Shown here: piece by piece, positions 1 through 8,860 of the stretch
Layout: the number at the start of each line of letters is the position of its first letter
Position numbering within the stretch: position 1 is the first letter of the stretch
Assembly (NCBI GenBank): GCA_965220425.1
Contig: OZ244830.1
Location: 4,278,001-4,342,000, forward strand
DNA: 64,000 bases
DNA from: Azophilus sp965220425
Lineage (GTDB): Bacteria; Pseudomonadota; Gammaproteobacteria; Pseudomonadales; Azotimanducaceae
Reading direction: 5' to 3'
Made by a program: the position numbers and the translations under genes
Notes under the pieces: generated by a model
The model's input: the letters and a program-made list of their open reading frames with translations, nothing else
What the model was told of the DNA's origin: nothing
Databases searched by the model: none

Positions 1-1
1 C

Positions 2-313
2 TGGTACGTGAGTTCCGCCAATCCCCTGGACGGCATCGAAGCGGCCGTGACCCGTCTCGACCCGGACGGCGACACCGATTCGCCGCTCGGCCGGGGCGAG
101 GAGATCAGCCTGGCCGATGCGATTGCCAACTACACCGTCAACAGCGCCTTCCTGAACTTCCTCGACCGCGACAGCGGCTCCATTGAAGCCGGCAAGCGCG
201 CCGACCTCATCGTAGTTGACCGCAATCTGTTCGATATTCCGCCTGAGGAAATCAACGAGGCCAGGGTCACGGCGACGCTGTTCGACGGACAGGTCGTCTT
301 CGGGGAGCTATAG
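2..313 (+). CDS. Amidohydrolase (YtcJ-like), C-terminal part, cut by window edge
   Basis: This is the last ~103 codons of a metal-dependent amidohydrolase; the beginning lies outside the window. The reading frame is open from base 2, so the GTG at base 8 is probably internal. The fragment reads WYVSSANPLDGIEAAVTR and then ends with the typical composite-domain tail of the superfamily (SIEAGKRADLIVVDRN, then a beta-strand with LFDGQVVF). The SxNPLxGIExAVTR phrase is characteristic of the YtcJ/AepA group of exo-type amidohydrolases, whose substrates are mostly unknown. It converges on panC with a 25-bp gap. The family assignment is good; the substrate cannot be inferred. Confidence 0.8.
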   Translation, partial: WYVSSANPLDGIEAAVTRLDPDGDTDSPLGRGEEISLADAIANYTVNSAFLNFLDRDSGSIEAGKRADLIVVDRNLFDIPPEEINEARVTATLFDGQVVFGEL

Positions 314-338
314 GCCGCCGCGTCCGGGCGGCAAACCG

Positions 339-1145
339 TCAGGCGCTGTGGCGGGCGGGCGAACTGCTGCCGTTTTCGCAGCCGAGTTCCACGTTATCGA
401 TGAGCCTCACCGACCCCTGACGCGCCGGCACCGATACCGCGGCGAAGCGGCGGCCGTATCGGGAAACGATGTAGTCGACCGAGAACCCGAGGCGTTCGAG
501 CGCTTCGGACACCGCCTGGTCCGAACCCGGTGAGCGCAGTACGCGGTTGAGCCGGGACGCCAGCTTCCGGCTTTTATCGGTGAGCAGGGCGTTGCGTGAA
601 CTCATCGCCAGCCCATCGTCTTCGCGGACGGTCTCGCACGCCACGATCTCGACATCCATGAAAAACGCTTCGGTCATGCGGCGAATCAGCAGGCACTGCT
701 GGAAGTCCTTTGCCCCGAAATAGGCCCGGCGGGGTCGAACCAGATTCAGGAGCTTCATCACCACGGTCAGTACGCCGCTGAAGTGGCCGGGCCGGTGCGC
801 GCCGCAGAGTTCGCGGCTGAATTCGGTTTCCTCGACCCGGTACCGGTAGCCATCCGCGTAGATCTCGTCTCGGGCGGGGACCAGCACATGATCCACCCCG
901 AGCGATTCGCACAGCTTCAGGTCGGCATCGAGCAACCTGGGATAGCCGGCCAGATCGTCCGGGTCGTCGAACTGCGCCGGGTTGACGTAGATGCTCGCGA
1001 TGGTGGTGGCGTTCTCGGCGAAGCTGCGCCGCAATAACGAGGCATGGCCATCGTGCAGGGCGCCCATGGTCGGCACGAAGCCAATGTCGCCAGCCAGGGT
1101 TGCACGGGCGTCTCGCCATTCCGCCAGCGTTCCGGATATCTGCAT
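339..1145 (-). CDS. panC: Pantothenate synthetase PanC
   Basis: PanC condenses pantoate and beta-alanine with ATP hydrolysis to make pantothenate, the last step of vitamin B5 synthesis. The 268-residue protein shows the nucleotidyltransferase signature PTMGALHDGH near the N-terminus (the HDGH equals the HIGH motif), YVNPAQF, the substrate-binding block AYFGAKDFQQ and the late SSRN motif. I start at the ATG encoding MQISGTL; an in-frame ATG 33 bases upstream would add an unconserved tail. The C-terminal ~80 residues are more divergent than the rest. It lies directly downstream of panB on the same strand, the usual pathway pairing, with 79 bp between them. Confidence 0.93.
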   Translation of the reverse strand: MQISGTLAEWRDARATLAGDIGFVPTMGALHDGHASLLRRSFAENATTIASIYVNPAQFDDPDDLAGYPRLLDADLKLCESLGVDHVLVPARDEIYADGYRYRVEETEFSRELCGAHRPGHFSGVLTVVMKLLNLVRPRRAYFGAKDFQQCLLIRRMTEAFFMDVEIVACETVREDDGLAMSSRNALLTDKSRKLASRLNRVLRSPGSDQAVSEALERLGFSVDYIVSRYGRRFAAVSVPARQGSVRLIDNVELGCENGSSSPARHSA

Positions 1146-1224
1146 AAGCCCGATGTCCCCTGTCTTTTCCCGCTCCACGACCCACGATCATCGGCCGCAC
1201 CCGTTCACGGGCGATAGCTGCGCC

Positions 1225-2013
1225 TCACCCATAGCATTCCGCCCGGGACGGAAAGGCACGGGAACAGGTCTCGTGGTGAAACCGGTTCACGGCGGCATCG
1301 ATCATGCCGTGCCCGTCGGCGTAGTGGCGCAGGAACTTCGGCTTGAAGCCGGGATTCATGCCGAGCATGTCCTGCAGCACCAGGACCTGGCCGTCGGTGT
1401 GCGGCCCGGCGCCGATGCCGATGGTGGTGATGCCGATCTCCTGGGAAACGAGGCGGCCGAGTTCCGAGGGAATGCACTCGAGTACCAGCGCGAAGCAGCC
1501 GGCCTGCTCCAGCCGCCTGGCCGAATCGAGAATTTCCGCAGCTTGCCCTTCGTTGCGGCCCTGCACCTTGTGACCGCCGAAGGCTTCAACGGATTGGGGC
1601 GTCAGGCCGAGATGCCCCATCACCGGTACGCCGGATTCGACGACATGGGCCATCAGGTCGAGCTGCCCGGCCTCGCCCTCGATCTTGACGGCGTTGGCCC
1701 CGGCCTGCATGAGCTCCTGCACCGAGTCCATGGCGCAGGAGGCGCCCTTGCGTACCGAAAGGAACGGCATGTCGCCCACCACGAACTTGTCCGGTGCGCC
1801 CCGCCGCACCGCGCGCACGTGCAGCGCCATCATCTCGACCGTGGCGTGCACGGTGCTGTCGAAGCCGTGCATGACCATGGCGAGACTGTCGCCCACGAGC
1901 AGGGCGTCGATCCCGGTCTCATTGAGTACCCGCGCCGACCAACAGTCGTAGCAGGTGACCATGGAGATGGGATGGTGCGCGGTTTTGCGCTTGCTAAAGT
2001 CCAGTACGTTCAC
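1225..2013 (-). CDS. panB: 3-methyl-2-oxobutanoate hydroxymethyltransferase PanB
   Basis: PanB transfers a hydroxymethyl group from methylene-THF to alpha-ketoisovalerate, giving ketopantoate. The 262-residue length fits the family (about 264). Visible signatures are MVTCYD near the start, the metal site segments VGDSLAMVMHG and GDMPF, VKIEG, and the glycine-rich GIGAGPHTDGQVLVLQDMLG. I use a GTG start (VNVLDFSKRK) because a purine-rich AGGGGGA lies 6-8 bases upstream; an in-frame ATG 51 bases earlier would add a non-conserved proline-rich stretch. Upstream of the panCB pair lie 205 bp to rtcB with no clear promoter. Confidence 0.94.
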   Translation of the reverse strand: MNVLDFSKRKTAHHPISMVTCYDCWSARVLNETGIDALLVGDSLAMVMHGFDSTVHATVEMMALHVRAVRRGAPDKFVVGDMPFLSVRKGASCAMDSVQELMQAGANAVKIEGEAGQLDLMAHVVESGVPVMGHLGLTPQSVEAFGGHKVQGRNEGQAAEILDSARRLEQAGCFALVLECIPSELGRLVSQEIGITTIGIGAGPHTDGQVLVLQDMLGMNPGFKPKFLRHYADGHGMIDAAVNRFHHETCSRAFPSRAECYG

Positions 2014-2218
2014 GCCTGTTCCCCCTGTCGGCGAAGAGACAGGCGCTCTCGGCGGCGGCAGCAAGCCGACGCTTCAGGTACCTGTCCCTCATAGGATCAA
2101 GTCCTCGTCAATGCGATGCGAATGGCGTCCCCTTGCGACACCGGTCTCCGTTCTCCGGCGAGAATCGAAGCCGTGGCGCAGAATATTGGGGATTCCGGTC
2201 GTTGTAAAGCCGAGGCGC

Positions 2219-3478
2219 CTACCCTTTCACACAGACAACCTGTTTCAGCGTGTGAACCACATCGACCAGATTCGACTGGGCGCGCATGACGGCATCGATA
2301 TCCTTGTAGGCCATGGGCGTCTCATCGATCACGCCGGCATCCTTGCGGCATTCGACGCCTTGCGTCGCCTGCTCGTGGTCGGCGACGGCAAAGCGGCGCT
2401 TCGCCTCGGTGCGCGACATGGCCCGGCCCGCCCCATGCGAACAGGAGTGAAACGAATCCGCATTGCCCTTGCCGCGGACAATATAGGAGCGGGCGCCCAT
2501 GGACCCCGGAACGATGCCCAGATCGCCGTCCCCGGCGCGCACCGCGCCCTTGCGCGTAACCCAGACGTTCGCCCCGGCATGGCGCTCGCGGGAAACGTAG
2601 TTGTGATGGCAGTCCACCGCACTCGAAAGCGTCCGGAACGGACGCACGGCGCCGCGCAGCGCCTCCAGAACGCGCGCCATCATGAGTTCCCGGTTGACCC
2701 TGGCATAGGTCTGCGCCCAGTTCAGGGCGAAGACGTAATCGTCGAAGTGCCGTGAGCCTTCCGAGAGATAGGAAAGGTCGGTATCCGGAAGATTGATGAA
2801 CCAGCGGCGCATTTCCTGCTTCGCCGCCTCGATATAGAACTGCCCGATGGCATTGCCGATCCCCCGCGATCCACTGTGCAGCATCGCCCAGACCGCGTCG
2901 TTCTCATCGAGGCAGATCTCGATGAAGTGATTGCCGCTGCCGAGCGTGCCCAGTTGCCTGACGGCGCGCTTCGCCGCGCGGGCCAGTTTCGGCGCCTTGC
3001 CGACAACCGTTTCCAGGCCAGCAGCAAGCGATCCGTGCCCGATTGGCCGCTGAAAGGCATTCGTCACCGATGCGGGCGGGTTGCCCCAGGCGCCCCTGTC
3101 GGCGCGGCCGCCACCGGCCGTACGCCCATGGGGAACCTGGCGCTCGATCCCGGAGCGCAGAGGTGCAAGGCTATCCGGCAGATGCGATGCATTCAGGCTC
3201 GTTTGCACCGCCGTCATGCCGCAGCCGATATCGACGCCGACCGCCGCCGGGACGATCGCGCCGGAAGTCGGAATCACCGAGCCTACGGTAGCGCCCCTGC
3301 CCCAGTGAACATCGGGCATCGCCGCGACGTGTTTGTGGATGAAAGGCAGGGAAGCGACGTTGCGCAACTGCCGCCACGCCTGCTCCTCCACCGGCACGCC
3401 CCGCGTCCAGGACTTGATCGGGGCGCCCGATGTCTCTGTGTAGACGTAATCGCCGGCATCTTCGCTGTTTCGGGGCAT
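2219..3478 (-). CDS. rtcB: RNA-splicing ligase RtcB
   Basis: RtcB joins RNA 2',3'-cyclic phosphate (or 3'-phosphate) ends to 5'-OH ends using GTP and Mn2+. The 419-residue protein has the diagnostic metal site GVDIGCGM (Cys86), GSGNHF (residues 181-185), HHNYVSRE (291-298) and SHGAGR (347-352), whose histidine is the guanylylated residue in characterised RtcB enzymes. All key residues are present, so it should be active. Its start is 10 bp downstream of the stop of an AhpD-like gene, suggesting co-transcription. No RtcA cyclase and no RtcR regulator are in the window, so it is not the classic rtcBA operon. Confidence 0.95.
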   Translation of the reverse strand: MPRNSEDAGDYVYTETSGAPIKSWTRGVPVEEQAWRQLRNVASLPFIHKHVAAMPDVHWGRGATVGSVIPTSGAIVPAAVGVDIGCGMTAVQTSLNASHLPDSLAPLRSGIERQVPHGRTAGGGRADRGAWGNPPASVTNAFQRPIGHGSLAAGLETVVGKAPKLARAAKRAVRQLGTLGSGNHFIEICLDENDAVWAMLHSGSRGIGNAIGQFYIEAAKQEMRRWFINLPDTDLSYLSEGSRHFDDYVFALNWAQTYARVNRELMMARVLEALRGAVRPFRTLSSAVDCHHNYVSRERHAGANVWVTRKGAVRAGDGDLGIVPGSMGARSYIVRGKGNADSFHSCSHGAGRAMSRTEAKRRFAVADHEQATQGVECRKDAGVIDETPMAYKDIDAVMRAQSNLVDVVHTLKQVVCVKG

Positions 3479-3488
3479 AGGAACTGGT

Positions 3489-4229
3489 TCAGTAAAAGCA
3501 ATCGCTCAGTGACGAAATCCGTCCGGCCAGCAGCTCGATCTGGTTGCGCGAGATTGCCCGGCCGGCATTGTCGCCAGGCGTGCGGATGCATCTCAACGGC
3601 AGATAGTGGACGTCACTGAGCCTCAGCAGCATTCGCACCGAGTCCGGTACGAGGCTCATGGCGGAGATCACGTTTCCGGTACGGCCCCCCGGATAGAGAT
3701 CCGCCTCGGCCTCGCCGGCATCCTCCGGCCGCACCGTGTGCACCCAGGCCCCCGAGTCCGCGGCGCCCGGGGGGCGGTAACCGCCGGGTTCCCCGGCGAC
3801 CGGCGCCGGCAGCGGCTCGAGTGGCAAGCCGAGTGCGCGATGCAGGGCGTCGATGCTGACCGCCGCCACCACGACACCCAGGACCTCGACATACTCCTCG
3901 TCGGTGACGCCCCCGGCATTGACCCCGTCGAGCCAGGTTCTGGACAGCCGCGCCGGGTCCGTGGTCAGCCGGTGAACGGCATCGACGACCACATCCGGCA
4001 GGTTCGTTGCCGTCTTGTGCAGGCCGAAATCCCCTTCCGGCGACAGCGCTGCCCCGCGTTTCGCACAGGCTTCGCAGGAACGCGCATTGCGCGACTCCTG
4101 AACGAACGCGATGCGATCCTGACCGCGCCACCAGCTACCGGGTTCGCCGATCTTGCGCCATACATCCCTGTGCGCATCGGCAATATCGTCGCGTATCGCA
4201 AAGGCGCTTGGTGTGTAGTCAAAACTCAT
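3489..4229 (-). CDS. AhpD-like / carboxymuconolactone decarboxylase-type protein
   Basis: The 246-residue protein carries a CxxC (Cys52, Cys55, in SCEACAKRGAAL) followed by an all-helical segment of the AhpD/CMD type (LTTDPARLSRTWLD, then GGVTDEEYVEVLGVVVA and IDALHRALGLPLEPLP). It ends in a conserved-looking SLSDCFY. AhpD relatives are small thiol peroxidase partners or decarboxylases. I recall an annotated group called alkylhydroperoxidase-related (seleno)protein with this architecture, in which a cysteine may be replaced by selenocysteine; here the codons are ordinary cysteine. It lies 10 bp upstream of rtcB, so a shared transcript is likely. The biochemical role is unknown. Confidence 0.7.
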   Translation of the reverse strand: MSFDYTPSAFAIRDDIADAHRDVWRKIGEPGSWWRGQDRIAFVQESRNARSCEACAKRGAALSPEGDFGLHKTATNLPDVVVDAVHRLTTDPARLSRTWLDGVNAGGVTDEEYVEVLGVVVAAVSIDALHRALGLPLEPLPAPVAGEPGGYRPPGAADSGAWVHTVRPEDAGEAEADLYPGGRTGNVISAMSLVPDSVRMLLRLSDVHYLPLRCIRTPGDNAGRAISRNQIELLAGRISSLSDCFY

Positions 4230-4440
4230 CGCCCGCTACCGGCACTGTTCGATGACACGCCAAATGTATGCAATTCGGCACGACAATGAAACCGGCCGTA
4301 CGTTTGTGAAAGGCGCCGGAACTCCTGGCAAACCCGCGATTGGTTGGACCAGGCCGTCACCGGATCGGTGGGCGGATGATTTCCGGACACCGGTTGAATA
4401 CGTGGACTACCCCGTGCCGCACCGGAAGGAGATCGGCCGC

Positions 4441-5088
4441 TCAGGGAACCGGCGTCTCGCCCGCAAGGATCCAGAGCGGGTCTCCGGCGGACGGCGAACG
4501 GTCGACGAAGGCCACGTTCTCGAACCCGCCCAGCACCAGGTAGGCCCCGACCAGACGCACGCGTTCCGCCGGCGGCAGCTCATGAAATGCGCGTACCGCC
4601 TTGGTCGGGAACATGCGGTGCGACACGGCAATACCCAGGCGTCCCCCGGGGCGAAGCACCCGGGCGACGGACTGCATGGTCTCGACGGGCCGCACCAGAT
4701 ACTGAATCGAAACGGCGATCGTCGCCCGGTCGAAAGCGGCGGCATCGAACGGCAGTTCCGGTTCCAGGTTCAGGTCGTGCACGCAGTGTTCCGTCAGCCG
4801 GGGATTGGCGCTCAGTTCCGCGGCGTTCATGCCGAGCCCGGCGACTCGTCCCAACGGAATCTCCGCCGGATAGTGCGACACCCAGGAGGACATCAGGTCG
4901 AGTACATCAGCGCCCGGGAACAGGAATTCGCGGTACCACTGTGTAAGCGCCTCGATGGTGGCCTCGTCGATGTGCTGCACGAAACGCGGCTCCCCGTAGA
5001 ACTCGTCATCCGGAGAACGATCGATGCGCTCGAAGAAGTTCGCCGGCAGTTTCCGCTTCGTCACATCGTCCATTCGTCGTGCTGCCAT
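4441..5088 (-). CDS. Class I SAM-dependent methyltransferase
   Basis: About 215 residues with a methyltransferase Rossmann core. It has a motif-I-like region (DVLDLMSSWVSHYP, unusual because the glycine-rich GxGxG is replaced by a serine-rich loop), then VAGLGMNAAEL, NPRL, an acidic DLNLEPELPF, the post-II strand FDRATIAVSIQYL, and LRPGGRLGIAVSHR as motif III. The target is unknown. Start choice is uncertain: ATGs at 5103, 5088 and 5073 are all possible and none has a clear ribosome-binding site. It lies just downstream of rnpB on the same strand, and a TTATAG-like -10 near 5165-5170 could serve it. Confidence 0.75.
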   Translation of the reverse strand: MAARRMDDVTKRKLPANFFERIDRSPDDEFYGEPRFVQHIDEATIEALTQWYREFLFPGADVLDLMSSWVSHYPAEIPLGRVAGLGMNAAELSANPRLTEHCVHDLNLEPELPFDAAAFDRATIAVSIQYLVRPVETMQSVARVLRPGGRLGIAVSHRMFPTKAVRAFHELPPAERVRLVGAYLVLGGFENVAFVDRSPSAGDPLWILAGETPVP

Positions 5089-5192
5089 CCCGCCGACCCG
5101 CATAGCCGGACGCAACCACCTCGGGCCCTGCCCGTCTCGCATCCGCGCCTCCCGCCCGCCAAGGCTATAATTGGTTCCACGCGAGGGAAAAG

Positions 5193-5593
<401 letters not shown>

Positions 5594-5598
5594 ACGCA

Positions 5599-5627
5599 AG
5601 CGTCCACCGTCCGGGAAGCCGTGTCAA
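5599..5627 (-). promoter_or_regulatory. Likely rnpB promoter (-35 TTGACA)
   Basis: A perfect minus-strand TTGACA lies at plus 5622-5627, about 31-36 bases before the predicted 5' end of RNase P RNA. The matching -10 region (GACGCT at 17-bp spacing) is poor, so the assignment rests mainly on the -35 box and its distance. Confidence 0.45.
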
Positions 5628-5680
5628 TCGGCATCGATACCCGCTACGACCCAGGCATCGCCCTGGCGCCCGACGGCGCC

Positions 5681-5714
5681 GGCTTGGCCACGGCGTCGGC
5701 TTGGCCACGGCGTC
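5681..5714. repeat. Direct tandem repeat, 2 x 17 bp
   Basis: The unit GGCTTGGCCACGGCGTC occurs twice back to back in the 197-bp spacer between the 5' end of rnpB and the stop of rsmI. No function is evident; it is probably a local duplication. Confidence 0.85.
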
Positions 5715-5790
5715 GGCCGTACCGGCCCGCGCCCCGAACATTACCGCATTGAGAGGTCCGAATGGCGGCGGCGGCTAGTGCTCCAACCAC

Positions 5791-6645
5791 CTAGGTCCCT
5801 TCGTCCGACACGGAAACCGGCTCGGCCGTCGCGAGAATACGGTCGTAATAGTCGGACTTCGTTCCGCCGCAGACCTCCGCCATTACCTTGGCTGCCCGAG
5901 CCGGGGGCAGCTCCCGGGCCAGCGCCCTCAACAGCCGCTGTTCGTCCAGTTCCCGACCGGATTGCCTGGCCGCGCCCTTCAGTACGCACACGAATTCACC
6001 GCGCAGCGAATCCCGCAATTCGAGCTCGGTCAACACCATGGCGGCCGTACCGGTCAGGAAGGTCTCGAATTTCTTCGTCATTTCCCGGGCGACCATGAGC
6101 ATCCGTTCCGGCGCCAGGCGGGCGATGATTGCCAGCGTCGACGCCATGCGGTGCGGCGCCTCGAAAAACACGGCCGCCTGCCCCGATTCGCAGATCGCCT
6201 CGAGCTGACGTTCGCGCGCGGACGGCCCCGCGCCCAGAAAGCCCACGAACCGATACCCGTCCAGGGGCAGCGGGCAGACCGAGAGGGCGGCCGTGACCGC
6301 GCTTGGGCCGGGAACCGGCGATACCTGGATGCCCCGCTCCCTGCAGAGGCTGACGAGACGGAAGCCCGGGTCGGAGATCAGCGGAGTACCCGCATCGGAG
6401 ACCAGCGCCACCTTCTCCCCCGCCTCGAGGCGCCCCAGCACCCGCTGAGCCGCACGGGGCTCATTGTCGTCGCGCAAGGAGACCAGGCGCGGCCGGCGGA
6501 CGTTCAGGTGCGCTAACAGCGACCTGGTGCGTCTGGTATCCTCCGAGGCAATTGTCTCAACCGTTGCGAGGACATTGACCGCTCGACGCGTCACGTCTCC
6601 CAGGTTTCCAATAGGCGTTGCCACGACATACAGGCATCCCGGCAT
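5791..6645 (-). CDS. rsmI: 16S rRNA (cytidine1402-2'-O)-methyltransferase RsmI
   Basis: RsmI methylates the ribose of C1402 in the 16S rRNA decoding centre. The 284-residue protein has the tetrapyrrole-methylase fold signatures LYVVATPIGNLGD at the N-terminus, ASEDTRRTRSLL, VSLRDDNE, LVSDAGTPLISDPGFRLV and VPGPSAVTAALS, plus the C-terminal RsmI-type helices (LARELPPARAAKVMAE). The start at MPGCLYVVATP matches family N-termini; a long upstream extension in frame is spurious and would overlap lpoA. It is divergent from lpoA across 55 bp, the same arrangement as in E. coli. Confidence 0.95.
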   Translation of the reverse strand: MPGCLYVVATPIGNLGDVTRRAVNVLATVETIASEDTRRTRSLLAHLNVRRPRLVSLRDDNEPRAAQRVLGRLEAGEKVALVSDAGTPLISDPGFRLVSLCRERGIQVSPVPGPSAVTAALSVCPLPLDGYRFVGFLGAGPSARERQLEAICESGQAAVFFEAPHRMASTLAIIARLAPERMLMVAREMTKKFETFLTGTAAMVLTELELRDSLRGEFVCVLKGAARQSGRELDEQRLLRALARELPPARAAKVMAEVCGGTKSDYYDRILATAEPVSVSDEGT

Positions 6646-6700
6646 GTGCTTTCCAGAGCGCGCAAACAGTCCAGACGCAAAATACCCCGATTTTTCACCC

Positions 6701-8452
6701 GTGACCATCCACCCCGGCCGCCCCGCTTCGTCCCGCGCAGGATGCACCGTGCGGCCAATGGCCTGGCTGGCCTGCATGGCGCTGGCCGCATGCGAGGCCA
6801 CCGCACCCGTGGAGCCGGTCGAGCAGGCGGGTGCAGCGCCCCGGCCCGCCGCGGCCAGCACCGAGGCGGCCCGCAGGCCGGTCGACCTCGGGGATCTGCT
6901 CGTCAGCGAGGCGTGCGAGCGGGAAAAGAACCGTTTGTGCGCCGTGGAGGCCCTCGCGCGCTTTGTCGAAGAACCCGCTTCCCGGGAACTGCCCACCGCA
7001 CCGGCGTCCGGACAGGCTGGCGCGAACGGGAGCGAATCCGCCCGACTGAACCGGCAGGTCCTCCACGATCGGCTGTGGCGGCTGACTGGGGCTTTTTCCC
7101 CGGCGCAGGTGGCAACCCTGGCGCAAAATCACGAACTCGCCCCGCTGTGGCGGCTGCGGCAGGCAATGAGCGGGAGCCGGTCCGCCCACGAACAGGCGGC
7201 GCGCCTGCAAGCCTGGATGATCCGCTGGCCGGGCCACCCGTTCGTCCAGGCGCCTCCGAGCAGCCTGGAACGGCTGTTGAGCCCCATGCCGCAAGCCGGT
7301 CGTATCGGGCTGTTCGTACCTCTGAGCGGCGCCCTGGCAACCGCCGGCCGCGCGGTGCGCGACGGGTTCATCGCCGCTTACCTCGACGATATCGCGCCGC
7401 TCAAGTCACCGTTGCGCATCTACGACGCTGCTGCCGGCCCCATCGCGGCGATCTTCGAACAGAGCCTGGCAGACGGGGTCGATCTCATCGTCGGCCCGTT
7501 GAGCAAACAAAGGCTGGAAGCCCTGCGGCGCCTGAATCCGGAGGTGGCGGTACTGGGCCTCAACTATCTCGATCGCGCAAGCGGCGGCGGTGCGGAGAAG
7601 AACCGGAATCCGAGACCGGACACCACGGAACAACCGCAACTAGCCCGCATCGCTCACCAACTCCCTGCTGCGGACGCCGATGCACTCGCGACGAAAGTCG
7701 GTGAGCGATGCGGGCTGGCCCCGCTTTTGCAGTTGGGGCTCGCCATCGAAGACGAAGCGGCGACAATAATGGAACGCCTGCTCGCCCAGGACCTGCACCG
7801 GCTGCTCGCCATACACGGCTCCGAGGACTGGGCCGTCCGCGGCGTACAAGCGCTGACGGATAGCTGGCCGTTCGACATCGAACTCCAGGAGTTTACCGAT
7901 GTCAAGACCATGACCGAATCCGTCGGCGCGGCCATGCGGGTAGACGCGAGTCTGGCACGCAAGGGCGCGCTGGAACGGTTGCTGAATACGGAGCTGGAGT
8001 TCCTGCCCCGGGCCCGCACCGACCTCGACGGTGTGGTCGCATTCGTCGATCACATCGAGGCCACCGCCCTGGCGCCGGCGCTGAAATTCCACTTTGCCGG
8101 CCACCTCCCCGTCTATGCCAGTTCGCAGAGCATCCGCAATGCGTCCCGGCTGGCGGACCTGGGCGGCTTTCAAGTCGCCGAAATGCCCTTCAATCTTTAT
8201 GCCGATCCCCTTTGGGATGCCGTGCAAGCGGTGTTCGGCGACGGCGGCGGCAACATTGCAGCGCTGCGGGCGCTCGGCATGGATGCCTATCGAATCGTCA
8301 GCCACTGGAACTGGATTTCGCAAGGCGAGCCTGTGTATGGCGCCACCGGCAAGCTGGATCTCGGCGCTGACGGCAAGGTCCGCCGCCGGCTTGCCTGGGC
8401 GAGCGTCATTCGCGGCAAGGTCCAGCCAATGGCGGCGAGTGCGACTCCGTAG
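6701..8452 (+). CDS. lpoA: Penicillin-binding protein activator LpoA-like lipoprotein
   Basis: LpoA is an outer-membrane lipoprotein that stimulates the bifunctional peptidoglycan synthase PBP1A. I start at a GTG giving a short basic n-region, the hydrophobic MAWLACMAL and a lipobox LAAC at about residue 31. An N-terminal helical-repeat part (RLQAWMIRWPGHPF) leads into a periplasmic-binding-protein-like domain beginning GRIGLFVPLSGALATAGRAV and including DGVDLIVGPLSKQRLEAL, then a divergent middle and a C-terminal part with LGMDAYRI. Length (583 aa) is in the LppC range. The divergent rsmI and downstream yraN and dolP confirm identity. Alternative starts (GTG at 6749, ATG at 6758) would shorten the signal peptide. 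Confidence 0.85.
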   Translation: MTIHPGRPASSRAGCTVRPMAWLACMALAACEATAPVEPVEQAGAAPRPAAASTEAARRPVDLGDLLVSEACEREKNRLCAVEALARFVEEPASRELPTAPASGQAGANGSESARLNRQVLHDRLWRLTGAFSPAQVATLAQNHELAPLWRLRQAMSGSRSAHEQAARLQAWMIRWPGHPFVQAPPSSLERLLSPMPQAGRIGLFVPLSGALATAGRAVRDGFIAAYLDDIAPLKSPLRIYDAAAGPIAAIFEQSLADGVDLIVGPLSKQRLEALRRLNPEVAVLGLNYLDRASGGGAEKNRNPRPDTTEQPQLARIAHQLPAADADALATKVGERCGLAPLLQLGLAIEDEAATIMERLLAQDLHRLLAIHGSEDWAVRGVQALTDSWPFDIELQEFTDVKTMTESVGAAMRVDASLARKGALERLLNTELEFLPRARTDLDGVVAFVDHIEATALAPALKFHFAGHLPVYASSQSIRNASRLADLGGFQVAEMPFNLYADPLWDAVQAVFGDGGGNIAALRALGMDAYRIVSHWNWISQGEPVYGATGKLDLGADGKVRRRLAWASVIRGKVQPMAASATP

Positions 8453-8458
8453 TCGCGC

Positions 8459-8860
8459 ATGCCTCACCGAGCCTCCTTCTCCGGTGACGCGGCCACCACG
8501 GTCAAGGGCCGACAGGCCGAGGACCTCGCCCTCCGGCATTTGCAGCGCCAGGGCCTGCAACTGATTGCCCGCAACTACCGCTGCCGGGCCGGCGAGGTCG
8601 ATCTCGTGATGGCGCAGGCCGGCATCGTCGTCTTCGTGGAAGTCCGGTCCCGCGCTTCCCCCGCCTTTGTCAGCCCCAAGGAAACGGTCGACCGGCGCAA
8701 ACAGCGGCGCCTGGCCAGGGTGGCTGCCTGGTTCCTGCGCTCGCGCCGGGATTTGGCCAACCGTCCGGCCCGATTTGACGTGGTATCGGTGACACAGCCA
8801 AACTACGACGCCAGATTGGAGTGGATTCAGAACGCTTTCAAGGTCGATGACGCCTTCTGA
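8459..8860 (+). CDS. yraN: YraN family (UPF0102) nuclease-fold protein
   Basis: A 133-residue protein of the UPF0102 family, which has a restriction-endonuclease-like fold but no settled function. Conserved features are GRQAEDLALRHLQRQG, the RNYRCRAGEVDLVM block whose acidic residues resemble a nuclease metal site, VVFVEVRSR, and the C-terminal RFDVVSV. It starts 6 bp after lpoA and overlaps the next gene by 14 bp, matching the lpoA-yraN-(diaA)-dolP operon. The usual diaA between yraN and dolP is missing here. Confidence 0.9.
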   Translation: MPHRASFSGDAATTVKGRQAEDLALRHLQRQGLQLIARNYRCRAGEVDLVMAQAGIVVFVEVRSRASPAFVSPKETVDRRKQRRLARVAAWFLRSRRDLANRPARFDVVSVTQPNYDARLEWIQNAFKVDDAF

